DNA from: Mesocentrotus franciscanus
Lineage: Eukaryota; Echinodermata; Echinoidea; Camarodonta; Strongylocentrotidae
Assembly: GCA_037976565.1 (NCBI GenBank)
Contig: CP137667.1
Location: 1,302,001 to 1,366,000, forward strand
DNA length: 64,000 nucleotides
Direction of reading: 5' to 3'
Shown: one piece after another, positions 43,426 to 53,651 of the stretch
Layout of the letters: the number at the start of each line of letters is the position of its first letter
Numbering within the stretch: the stretch's first letter is position 1
Translations under genes and position numbers: made by a program
Notes under the pieces: generated by a model
Databases searched by the model: none
What the model was told of the DNA's origin: nothing
What the model saw: the letters and a program-made list of their open reading frames with translations, nothing else

Positions 43426-45346
43426 CGTTCTATAAGTCTACAGTTGGTTGAATTTTTATATTCTTGGGAAATTATTTTGTATTGGTTTCTAAGGTAACAA
43501 ATGATCAAATGGAATTCATATTTAAAATTTAATTAAATTCAAATTTATTAATCATGCACAAAATAACATGGTATAACAATCACTTTCCGGCTGTTTCTGC
43601 AAATATATAACCAAATTAACATACTATCATTTAATGTGCGTGTTTAAGTGTTAATAAAGTGCGACAGAAAAGTATTTGTGTTAAGTAGTTTTCCAATGTA
43701 TTATTTTGTCTCAAATCATCTCCTTCCTCCCTCTTTTCCTCCCTCTCGATTACTCATATTGTTAATTTCATATTGTTTATTTCTGAACTCTAATGGATCG
43801 GCCTGTGATAAACTAAAGTGAAAAGAGCTTTAAGTCGGCTATCAAACTATCTAATACTAGCTTTAACGCTATACACTGAACTCAACATCATGGACGATCG
43901 AACATAGTATTTGATGGAAAGACTTACATGTACTTGGGCTATATATCATTGCTCTTCTGTCAAATGATTGACAGTGAACATTTCACACAAATAATATGAT
44001 GCATTTACTTCAATGAAACTCGATAAACATGTTCAATCACAATGTTAATGAAAAGTAGCTATTATTATTGTCATAATCGTGAAGGTGGCTAATGTGCCTT
44101 TATCTTTCTAACTAATTAATCAGTTGATGTTCCAGATATATAGGCCCGACATGTTGAGAGTAGTCAATTTTATGTTCTCGTATTTGCGCAATTTGCGCCC
44201 CAACTTTAATTGATTGTTTTCAGGAGAATTGTTCTGTTGCACCTATCAATTATATACTCCGCCTGGCGATCCACTCACATTCGGATACCAAAATTTCATT
44301 ACGTTCCTTATCAAACCATAATTACATAAAGTGATCCAAAGCTGTGGAATTATCGTCTTCAGTTTATTAGAAAAAGGCCATTCTTTATCAAGTTTAGAAA
44401 GAATTACAAAGGATATAATTCATAAAATCTCAAAACGTTTGAGAGGTTTAGTTTGCCCTTTCGTTTTGTTGTGTTATTGTTTCTTGGTTAATTTGTTTTA
44501 TAGCAGTGTAAATGTGTTAAATTCTTTTGATTTCATAGATCTGAGGACAGAACTTTGAAAGACTTTGGGTCTTTGTTTATTTTTTTCATGTAACTTTATT
44601 CTATTATTGAAATCCCTCCTACGATCCTATTCTATTATATTTGTCTTGATTTATCTCCTTCCTCTCTCTTTTCCTCCCTCTCGATCACTCCTATTGTTTC
44701 ATTTCATATATATTGTTCATTTTGAAATCTAATAATTTCCATTTTGCTTCGCTTGAATTAATGTCAACTTAAACTATAAACTAGCAATATGATTTTGTTG
44801 TTCTTCTTTCCCTGTTTGGTTATCTAATTTCGATTCTTTCGCTCAAAATCTATCGCAATCACTAACATAATAAGTTATGGCGCATAAAATGTGAACGCAA
44901 AGTAGCCGTAGCGTCAAATGCGAGTTTATCAGTTTAATAGAGAGGGAATGGGGAGGGGTCGAGGAACAAAGGCGAAGCGTTATCCGTGTATTGTTCGTGA
45001 CATCCGTCAATACACTACTGTTTAATACCCCATGTAGGCCGGCGGGGTAGGGCAAAGGCAACTTTGAACCCTCAAGATGCCATTGTTACCCCGACATATT
45101 CAGCCGGAGGCCGCCTCACAAACGAGAATAAAAATCAAAGACTCGACCAGTGCGTGCGTTCAGCGGCACGTACAATGCGTGTTCGTTCAAGCCTGGCCAG
45201 TGGCTTCGACGAGCAGGAACATAGCGCTTGCGCAGATCATACAGCTAAGTTACGTAAGAGGAACAATCGACGTGGCCGAGGTAAAGGTCGTTGTCATGGT
45301 TATAAACTCCAAAAATAGAAGAGCGGAAATAAGGCAAGGGTATAGA
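43426..45346. repeat. Repeat block A/B, first copy
   Basis: Segments shared with 48125-49560: the gap-edge sequence, a CTCCTTCCTCCCTC stretch (present twice here, ~43720 and ~44655), TATGGCGCATAA...GTGAACGCAAAGTAGCC (~44876), and a GC-richer part with ACAGCTAAGTTACGTAAGAG (~45240). No gene recognised; the open frames at 45064-45493 lie in this repeat. Confidence 0.8.
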
Positions 45347-45479
45347 TTTATTCACATTGATCCTTGTATAGTGTACAACTCTACTTGTATATCGGGTTCA
45401 GATTACCCTTGGGGAGGGTCTTGTTGTTTAGCAATCGTCGTTACTGTTTTCAAAGAATGTAAACGGGATCACGTTCCGT

Positions 45480-47720
45480 GTACTCCCAAATAAAAATTGT
45501 TATTAAACAAATAACGTAGAACCAGATTTCACCCTATTTGAAATAATAATTCAAAGATATAACAATCCTGCAAGATAAAGGAATGAGCAAAAAGATGAGA
45601 TGATGCAAAATGTCACAAACAGATGATTATGAGAAATCATGGTTTCTCTCTCTTTTCCTCTCTCTGTATGTCTCTCTCTCTCTCTTTCTCTCTCTCTCTC
45701 GCTTTCTCAGCGCCATTTTCCATCTTCATCTCTGGTACTGTTTTCCGTTCCGCTATTTGCTTTTATTCCGAAAGTATTCCTTTCGATCTTGAGATAAATT
45801 ATTATACCGTAACCGCGATATGGAGAAGAATAACACGGAACAGCGCATTATGATATCGAAATAAGAAGAATATTACTGTACAATAATTATAAAAAGTAAA
45901 ACTTTTGAATGTAAATCATGATGGATGGAAACTAACTGAAAGAGGAATCTAGAGCGGGTGGGGTGGGGATGATCGGAGAGACGAATAGCGTAATAATAAA
46001 TAACAATATGCCCTACTTTCTCCCTCTCTTTTCTCAATGTCGTTTTCCAGCTTCATATCTCGTAGTGTCTTCTGTTCCGCGATTTTGATGAGATCGCGTT
46101 TCGACGTACTCCTAAATAAAAATAGCTGATCATAATTATAACGTAGAACTAAATTTGTCCCTTTCTGAAATATTCATTCAAATATTTAACAACCATGTAA
46201 AAGAATAAAGGAAAAATACAAATGTGATTTAGTAAAATGTCACAGACGAAAAGGTGACATGAGAAATGATTGTTTCTTTCTCTGTTTGTCTCTTTCTTTG
46301 TCTCTCACTCTTTATAGCTTTTTTCTTTCTCTTTTTCTCTCTCTTTCTCTCTCTGTATTTCTCTCTCTTTCTCTCTCTCTTGCTCGCTTTTCAGCTCCAT
46401 TTGCCATCTTTATCCCTGGTACTGTTTTCCGTTCCGCTATTTGCTTTTATTCTGAAAGTATTCCTTTCGATCTTGAGATAAACTATTATACCATAAACTC
46501 GATATGGAGAAGGAAAACACGGAACGAGCGCCTGATGATATCGAAATAAGAAGAATATTACTGTACAATAATTATACAAATTGTTGAGTGTAAATCATGA
46601 TTAAAAAAAGAAACTAAAGAAACCACAGCGGGCTGTGGGTATTGATCGGAGAGACAAATAGCATAATAATAAATAACAATATGTCCAACTTTCTCTCTCT
46701 CTCTCTCGTTTTCTAAACGTCATTTATTATCTTCATCTCTCATGGTGCTTTCTGTTCCGCGATTTTTGATGAGATCGCGTTTCGACTACTCCTACATAAA
46801 AATAGCTGATCATAATTATAACGTAGAACCAGATTTGACCCTATCTGAAATATTCATTCAAATCTATCAATCATGGAAAGATAAAGGAATAATAAAAATG
46901 TGACTTAGTAAAATGTCACAGACGAAAAGATGACATGAGAAATGATTGTTTCGCTCTCTTTATGTCTTTCTCTATCTCTCTTGCTCGCTTTCTCAGCGCC
47001 ATTTTCTATCTTCATCTTTGGTACTGTTTTCCGTTCCGCTATTTGCTGTTATTCCAAAAGTATTCCTTTCGATCTTGAGATAAATTATTATACCATAACC
47101 TCGATATGGAGAAGGAAAACACTAACGAGCGCCTGATGATTTCGAAATGAGAAGAATATTACTGTGCAATAATTATAAAAAGTAAAACTTTTTAATGTAA
47201 GTCTGTGTTGTATCAAAATGATATGAACAAACATGTTTATTATGCTATGATATTGACGTTACTTATATACGTCGGACATTATACTTTAGCGAAAAGATAT
47301 AAACAAACAAAAAAGAAAGTAACTAACAAAAACATCAGAGCTGGGAGGGGATCGGAGATTCGGAGACAAATATCATAATAATAAATACAGTACAGACTAC
47401 GTCCAACTTTCTATCCTCCCCCTCTTTTCTGTCTCTCTCTCCCACTGTCCGTATGTATGTCTGTCTTTCTCTCTCTGTCTTTCTGTCAATGTCGTTTTCC
47501 ATCTTCATATTTCATGTTGTTTTCTATTCCGACATTTGCTAGTATGCCGGCATCAATCCTACCTTGAAATAAATTATTATAACATATCCCTGATAATGTA
47601 CACATATACCTTATATTTAATATAGGGAACGAAAATGGGGTCGAAATGAGAAGAATACTACTGTACAAAAATTATAGAAAGTAAAAATTTTAATTTTGAA
47701 TGTAAATCTTTGTTGCGTCA
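45480..47720. repeat. ~500-690-bp tandem repeat, four degenerate units
   Basis: A box near 45709, 46395, 46996 and 47488 (GCCATTTTCCATCTTCATCT followed by TTTTCCGTTCCG and GATCTTGAGATAAA) recurs, each preceded by a CT-rich run. A second box, GATGAGATCGCGTTTCGAC, sits between units at ~46088 and ~46767. No coding content. Confidence 0.85.
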
Positions 47721-48124
47721 AATAAAATGATACGTTCATTTATGTTATTGACAGAAATAATATACATCGGACATTATACTTTAGCACAAAGGGTTATCTA
47801 GAAGAAGGTGGACAACATTAAAGAGAAAGAATAAAACTTTCTCTTTTATTTAAAAAAATGAATAACATAATACCCAACCAAAACCGAAGAAATCTTGAAA
47901 AGGAGACAAGAACAATATGAAAAGGACACAACAAATTTTTAAAAAGATTGAATTCTAGAGCAGAAGATGATAGGGAAACGTAATAGTTTGTAAGTATTGG
48001 CAAATTTTGACAATTATAGTTTGTATGTATTGACAAAGTATATACAACCAAAAATGACATAGAAATATTTGAAAGTATTTTAGACCTATATAGAATACGA
48101 AAAGAGTTATGTCTTAGGCCCCCT
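47721..48124. other. Gene-free stretch between repeat arrays
   Basis: AT-rich sequence without recognised feature. Confidence 0.4.
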
Positions 48125-49640
48125 ACAGCTAAGTTACGTAAGAGGAACAATGAACGTGGCCATGGGTAAAGTTCGTTGTCATGGTTGTAAACTCAACAAT
48201 AGAAGAACGAAGGTAAGGCATTAGGGTTCGTGCCGTCATAAGCTTTACAGGGCGAGCGCGGATTACGCTGCTCCCAATGAGGTACTAGCAGTATCAGTTA
48301 TTCTGTGTATGGAAAGGTCTCAAGCGAAAGTCAATATTTGTGGGACAGACATCGCGGAGCTGTATACGCAGCTGCTATACGAATTTCATGTGAGAGAAAA
48401 CTTGACATGCTTATGAAAAAGTACAATTATAATGAATAATATGAAAGTACAAAAACAGGAGCAATGGAAAATGATATTATATACTTTGAAAATACCCTCA
48501 AATCCACTAGTTTAGAGAATTAGTGGCAGAGAAAGGCAATTTTAGGCTTGTAAAGAGCGTCATTCACCTACCTAGGAACGGGTTAATACGTACACTATAA
48601 GCCGATCAAAATATTTAATTATATATAGGTGACGCATAAACCCTCCAAACATATCTACTTTGATAAGGTGTATCGTACATTATATGATCACATAAAACAC
48701 CTATAACATGTTCATAGCTCATAATCAGCACAAACTTACACTTGAGTGTTTATAAATTACTCAGATTTCGAAACATTTGTTTAAGTTTGTGTTTAACTAA
48801 ACACAATATAAACGCATATGGGTGATAATAAACACGTCATATGTGTTATTCATCGTGTTTTAAGTGTTTATAAATTAGAAAACTATGTTTAGGGATGTGC
48901 AATACACCCGTTCAAGTACATGTATTTACGTTTTAAGGGTTTAATGTCTCAATTATAATTACATGTTTTGGTCGGCTCTCGAGTTTGCACGTTCTATAAG
49001 TCTACAGTTGGTTGAATTTTTATATAATTGTTTTGTAACAAATGATCAGATGGAATTTAGAATTAAAATGTGTGTGTTTAGGTGTTCATAAAGTGTTACA
49101 TAAAAGTATTTGTGTTTAGTGGTTTCCAATGTATTTTTTTTGTCTTAAATCATCTCCTTCCTCCCTCTCGATTACTCTTATTGTTTCATTTCATATTGTT
49201 TATTTCGAACTGTAAATATGATACCCATCTTTCTTCACTTGCATTTATGTCAACTTAAACTATAAAGTAGCAATATGATTTTGTTGTTCTTTTTTTCCCT
49301 GTTTAACACTTTTGGTTATCTAATTTCGATTCTTTCGCTCAAAATCTATCACAATCACTAACATAATAATTTATGGCGCATAATATGTGAACGCAAAGTA
49401 GCCATAGCGAGAAGGGAGGTCGAGGAACAAAGGGAAGCGTTATCCGTGTATTATCCCGTGTATTGTTCGTGACATCCATTCAATACACTACTGTTTAATA
49501 CCCCATGGAGGCCGGTGGGGTAGGGCAAAGGCAACTTTGAATGCTCAAAGGAACAATGTCAAAGGTGAAGAGGAAGCATTAACCTGTGTATTGTTCGTGA
49601 CATCCATTCAATACACTATTGTTTAGTATTCCCATGTAGG
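48125..49640. repeat. Repeat block A/B, second copy
   Basis: Contains ACAGCTAAGTTACGTAAGAG at 48125, the gap-edge sequence at 48990 and TATGGCGCATAATATGTGAA at ~49373, followed by a ~115-bp internal tandem (TGTATTGTTCGTGACATCCA twice). The order of parts differs from the first copy. Confidence 0.8.
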
Positions 49641-52270
49641 GGTATCTACGACATTCTACGACCTTCTTTTATTACCTCTCTACTTCCCACTTTTTTATCT
49701 TTTCCTTTTATTTCCCTCTACATCTCTTTCTCTCGCCACGACCTTCTTTTATTTCCTCTCTACAGTGCGTCCCAAAAAAAACTATACACTTTTGAAATGG
49801 CTGCCGAATAAAAAAATACATGATTCTGGGGAAAGAGTTTAATATGTATGGAAAGCTCATAAACTCAACTTTCATATGACACCAAAAAGTCCGAAAATAA
49901 TTCATGCTTGGGTGAGCACTGCTCACTTTTGTAAAGGGTATGAAAATTAGGTTGCGCAGGAATTAGCCTTCCAATTTGTGAGAGGTAAATCCTTTGGAGC
50001 TTAAAAAATTGAGGGTGATATGATTCATTCATGATTTGCTGAGTGAATTTCATGGTGTATTAAACCAAACTTGTATGCATGAGTGAACAGGAGTTGCATT
50101 GTTTATTGTAGGATTGTAACTTTCCCTGGTAAACTCAGTGGTGAGTTCATCTGTGACCTTGAATAAAAGCCTTCACCCCACATTTCAGTTATTGTAAGAT
50201 TAGTTGAACATCTCATTGATTTACTTAATAACCAGATGGGGATTATGTAAATTGATTATTCAAATATGGTTTGTTGAAAAAAGGAATGTCACAGATGTTG
50301 GCTACTTATTATTCAGGTAAATGGGTAACCCTATGTAAAAATAACAGTTTGTAACATGGAAATTACAACATGTACCATCACTCCATCTTGACTCCCATGA
50401 ACACACCACTGAGTCTACCAGGAAAGTTACAATGCTACAATAAACAATGCAATTCCTGTTCACTCATGCATAAAAGTTTGGTTTAATTAACCATGAAATT
50501 CACTCAGCAAATCATGAATGTATCATATCACCCTCAATGGTGTAAGCTCCAAAGGGTTACCTCTCACAAATTGGAAGGCTGATTCCTGCGCAACCTAATT
50601 TTCATACCCTTTACAAAAATGAGCAGTGCTCACCCAAGCATGAATTATTTTCGGACTTTTGGTGTCATATGAAAGTTGAGTTTATGAGCTTTCCATACAT
50701 ATAAAACTTCCCCAGAATTATATATTTTTTTATTCGGCAGCCATTTCAAAAGTGTATAGTTTTTTTCGCACTGTATAATATATCTCTCTCCCTCTCTCCA
50801 TTTTCTTTTATTTCCTCTCTACATTTTTCTTTCACTGTCTCTCGCCCTCTCTCTCTCTCCCCCTCCCTCTCTCTATCTTCTTTTATTTCCACGCTATATC
50901 TCTCTCTGTCTTCTTTTATTTCCTCTCTACATCTCCCTCTTTCTCTATCATCTCCTTTTATTTCCTCCCTACATCTCTCTTTCTCTCTCTCTCTCTCTAT
51001 CATCTCCTTTTATTTCCTCTCTACATCTCTCTCTCTCTCTCTCTCCAATCTCCTATATATATATTTATATATCTCTCTCTTCTCCTTTTATTTTCAATCT
51101 CTCTCTCTATCTTCTCCTTTTATTTCCGCTCTACATCTCTCTCTCCCTCTCGCTCTCTTTCCCTATTTCCTCTCTACATATCTCTCTCTCTCTCCTCTCT
51201 CTCGCTATCTTCTGTTATTTCCGCTCTACATCTCTCTCCTCCTCTATCTTCTTTATTTCCTCTCTACATCCCCTCTCTATCTACGACCTTCTTTTATTAC
51301 CTCTCTACGTCTCACTCTATTATCTTCTCCTTTTATTTCCCCTCTACATCTCTTTCTCTCGCTACGACCTTCCTTTATTTCCTCTCTATAATATATCTCT
51401 CTCCCTCTCTCCATCTTCTTTTATATCCTCTCTACATTTTTTCTCTCACTCTCTCGCCCTCTCTCTCTCCCCTCTCTCTCTCTCTATCTTCTTTTATTTC
51501 CACGCTATATCTCTCTCTATCTTCTTTTATTTCCTCTCTACATCTCTCTCTCTCTCTCTCTCTCCGATCTCCTATAATTATATATATTTATATATCTCTC
51601 TCTTCTCCTTTTATTTTCAATCTCTCTCTATCTTCTCCTTTTATTTCTGCTCTACATCTCTCTCCCTCTCGCTCTCTTTCCCCATTTCCTCTCTATTATC
51701 TGTCTGTCCCTCTCGCTCGTTATCTTCTGTTATTTCCACTCAATATCTCTCTCCTCTTCTCTCTTCTTTATTTCCTCTCTACATCCCCCTCTCTATATAC
51801 GACCTTCTTTTATTACCTCTCTACGTCTCACTCTATTATCTTCTCCTTTTATTTCCCCTTTACATCTCTTTCTCTCGCTACGACCTTCTTTTATTTCCTC
51901 TCTATAATATATCTCTCTCCCTCTCTCTATCTTCTTTTATTTCCTCTCTACATATCTCTCTCTCACTCTCTCTTTCTTATATTCCCTCTCTACATATCTT
52001 TCTCCCTCTATCTCCTTCTTCTGTTATTTCATATCAATATCTCTATATATTTTCCTTTTATATCCTCTCTTTACATCACCCCATTATATCTACGACCTTC
52101 ATTTATTACTTCTCTACGTCTCACTCTCTATCTTCTCCTTTTATTTCCTCTCTTCATCTGTCTCTCTCTACGACCTTCCTTTATTTCCTCTATCTATATA
52201 TATCTCTCACTCTCTCCGATCTTCTTGTTTTAATTCCTCTTCATATCCCTATGATCTTCTTTGATTTTTA
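49640..52270. repeat. CT-rich higher-order tandem array
   Basis: Units built from CTTCTTTTATTTCCTCTCTA and (CT)n. A larger period is seen: TATAATATATCTCTCTCCC starts at 50774, 51387 and 51903. It is interrupted by the MITE at 49763-50773. Strong purine/pyrimidine strand asymmetry. No genes. Confidence 0.93.
49763..50773. mobile_element. 1.01-kb MITE with long TIRs and TA target duplication
   Basis: Ends CAGTGCG...CGCACTG; near-perfect inverted arms of about 390 bp (49763-~50155 and ~50385-50773) contain matching CTATACACTTTTGAAATGGC ends. Flanked by TA (49761-49762, 50774-50775). No transposase frame inside. The TA target and CAGTGCG-type end point to Tc1/mariner mobilisation. Two pre-insertion copies of the flank exist at 51387 and 51903. 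Confidence 0.93.
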
Positions 52271-52314
52271 TCTTTATCTACACGATCTTCTTTTATTAAA
52301 ACATTATTAATTTA

Positions 52315-52800
52315 ACTAACGAGGATCGTAAGGACGTAGAATATCGTGCCGTCAATCACTCGCAGACGGGTCACATTAAATGACAAATAATTTCTTTACA
52401 TACCGAGGATCGTAAGTACGTACGTCAGGCCCCCTTGAAGAATTGAGTTGTGTCATCAATCAGATGTAAGTCGAATAGTTGAATGACAACTAATACCTAA
52501 CGACTATCGTAAGTACGTCAGGACGTCTTGAAGAATTATTTTGGGTCGGCTCGACTAGAATAACAAGTAATTTCGTTACCCACCGATGATCGTACGGACG
52601 TCGCGCCGTCACGATTACTTTAGTTGCGTTGTTGTCAAAGAGTTCCTTTGCAATCAATCGAAGGCGGGTCGAATTGAGTGACAAATAATTTTTATTTACT
52701 CACGATCATAGTTAGTAATTCAGACAATCTTGAAGAATTTAATCACGTCGCTCTGAATAACAAATAATTTCTTTGCTTTACGGATGATTTAATTAAAGAA
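52315..52800. repeat. Degenerate ~80-120-bp satellite, about six units
   Basis: Boxes GAGGATCGTAAGGACGT-like (starts ~52319, 52403, 52499, 52581, 52701, 52784) alternate with GACAAATAATTTCTTT-like boxes. Spacing is irregular (80-120 bp). Confidence 0.8.
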
Positions 52801-52959
52801 AAAATAAACCCATATTTATTTTCAGAAATACAAATCGTCGATTCATGAACCCTTTTCGTTTTCGAAATGACGACCCCTAACTTTTTAAAACAATAAAAGG
52901 GCCCTTGTCACAATGTACTAGATCTAGGTTAATTATTTTTACAAATTGAGATTATAAGA

Positions 52960-53330
52960 TTAATCTTTAACAAGATGGGAACGCGGCGGACTCGAGAGAC
53001 ATGGTAGATTATATTACAAGATAGATAAACGCAGCCGGTCGCGAGCAGCATGATGGATTAAGGTAGACAAGGAGGTCATGCCAAGCGAGAGGCATGACAG
53101 ATTATTTATACAAGCGGCGTGCATGCAGGCAGCGAGCAGCGCGGTGGATTAAAATAAACAACGAGGCCATGCCGGGCGATTGGCATGGTAGCCAGCCATG
53201 CCATACGCGGCGGACTTGGTAGCTAACAGCGAACAGGATGTAGGCATGTCGGTGGCAGACAGCATGCTGAGAACAATAGGGGCATGCCCGGGCGTGCCGC
53301 CGGCGTGCAGTATGCTAAGACATTTTTGAC
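52960..53330. repeat. GC-richer degenerate repeat
   Basis: Recurring GCATG-, GCGAGCAGC- and GGCATG-containing motifs, e.g. GGTCATGCC and GGCCATGCC; clearly different composition from its flanks. Nature unknown. Confidence 0.45.
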
Positions 53331-53546
53331 GTCACGCCTAAGGGTTGTTGTGTGTGCACAGCTGATTATTTTTTTTCTTTTCCCACTTGTTGTTCAGTTT
53401 CAAGGAAAATAGACTCATTTTGCTTTAATGTTTTTTGGGGGTTCGTTTTTTAATCTTTTGTTTACAGTTGATTTGGTTTGGTGACACAGAAAAGTGAAAA
53501 ATGTCAGTTTGTTCGGTAAACTTTGTTTTACTTTTCTTTGATATAG

Positions 53547-53651
53547 TACCTCTGTCTGATGAAGGTATTGATGTTGATATAGTGGATGGGAAGATGAAGG
53601 AAGAGAATGGAGCAGTGGTTCCTGTGGAGCAGGATAGTATGATCAGTTCAG
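53547..53651 (+). CDS. SLC20A: SLC20A exon, cytoplasmic loop
   Basis: 105 nt, phase 1-1: [19 protein letters not shown] then [15 protein letters not shown]. Acidic loop sequence with a GATATAG acceptor and TCAG/GTAAGT donor. Confidence 0.88.

Noticed and set aside
42861..43508. Open frames across the N run
   Set aside because: They consist of unknown bases and have no coding evidence.
45064..45493. 138-codon plus open frame
   Set aside because: Lies in a block repeated at 48125 where the frame is not kept; no protein family recognised.
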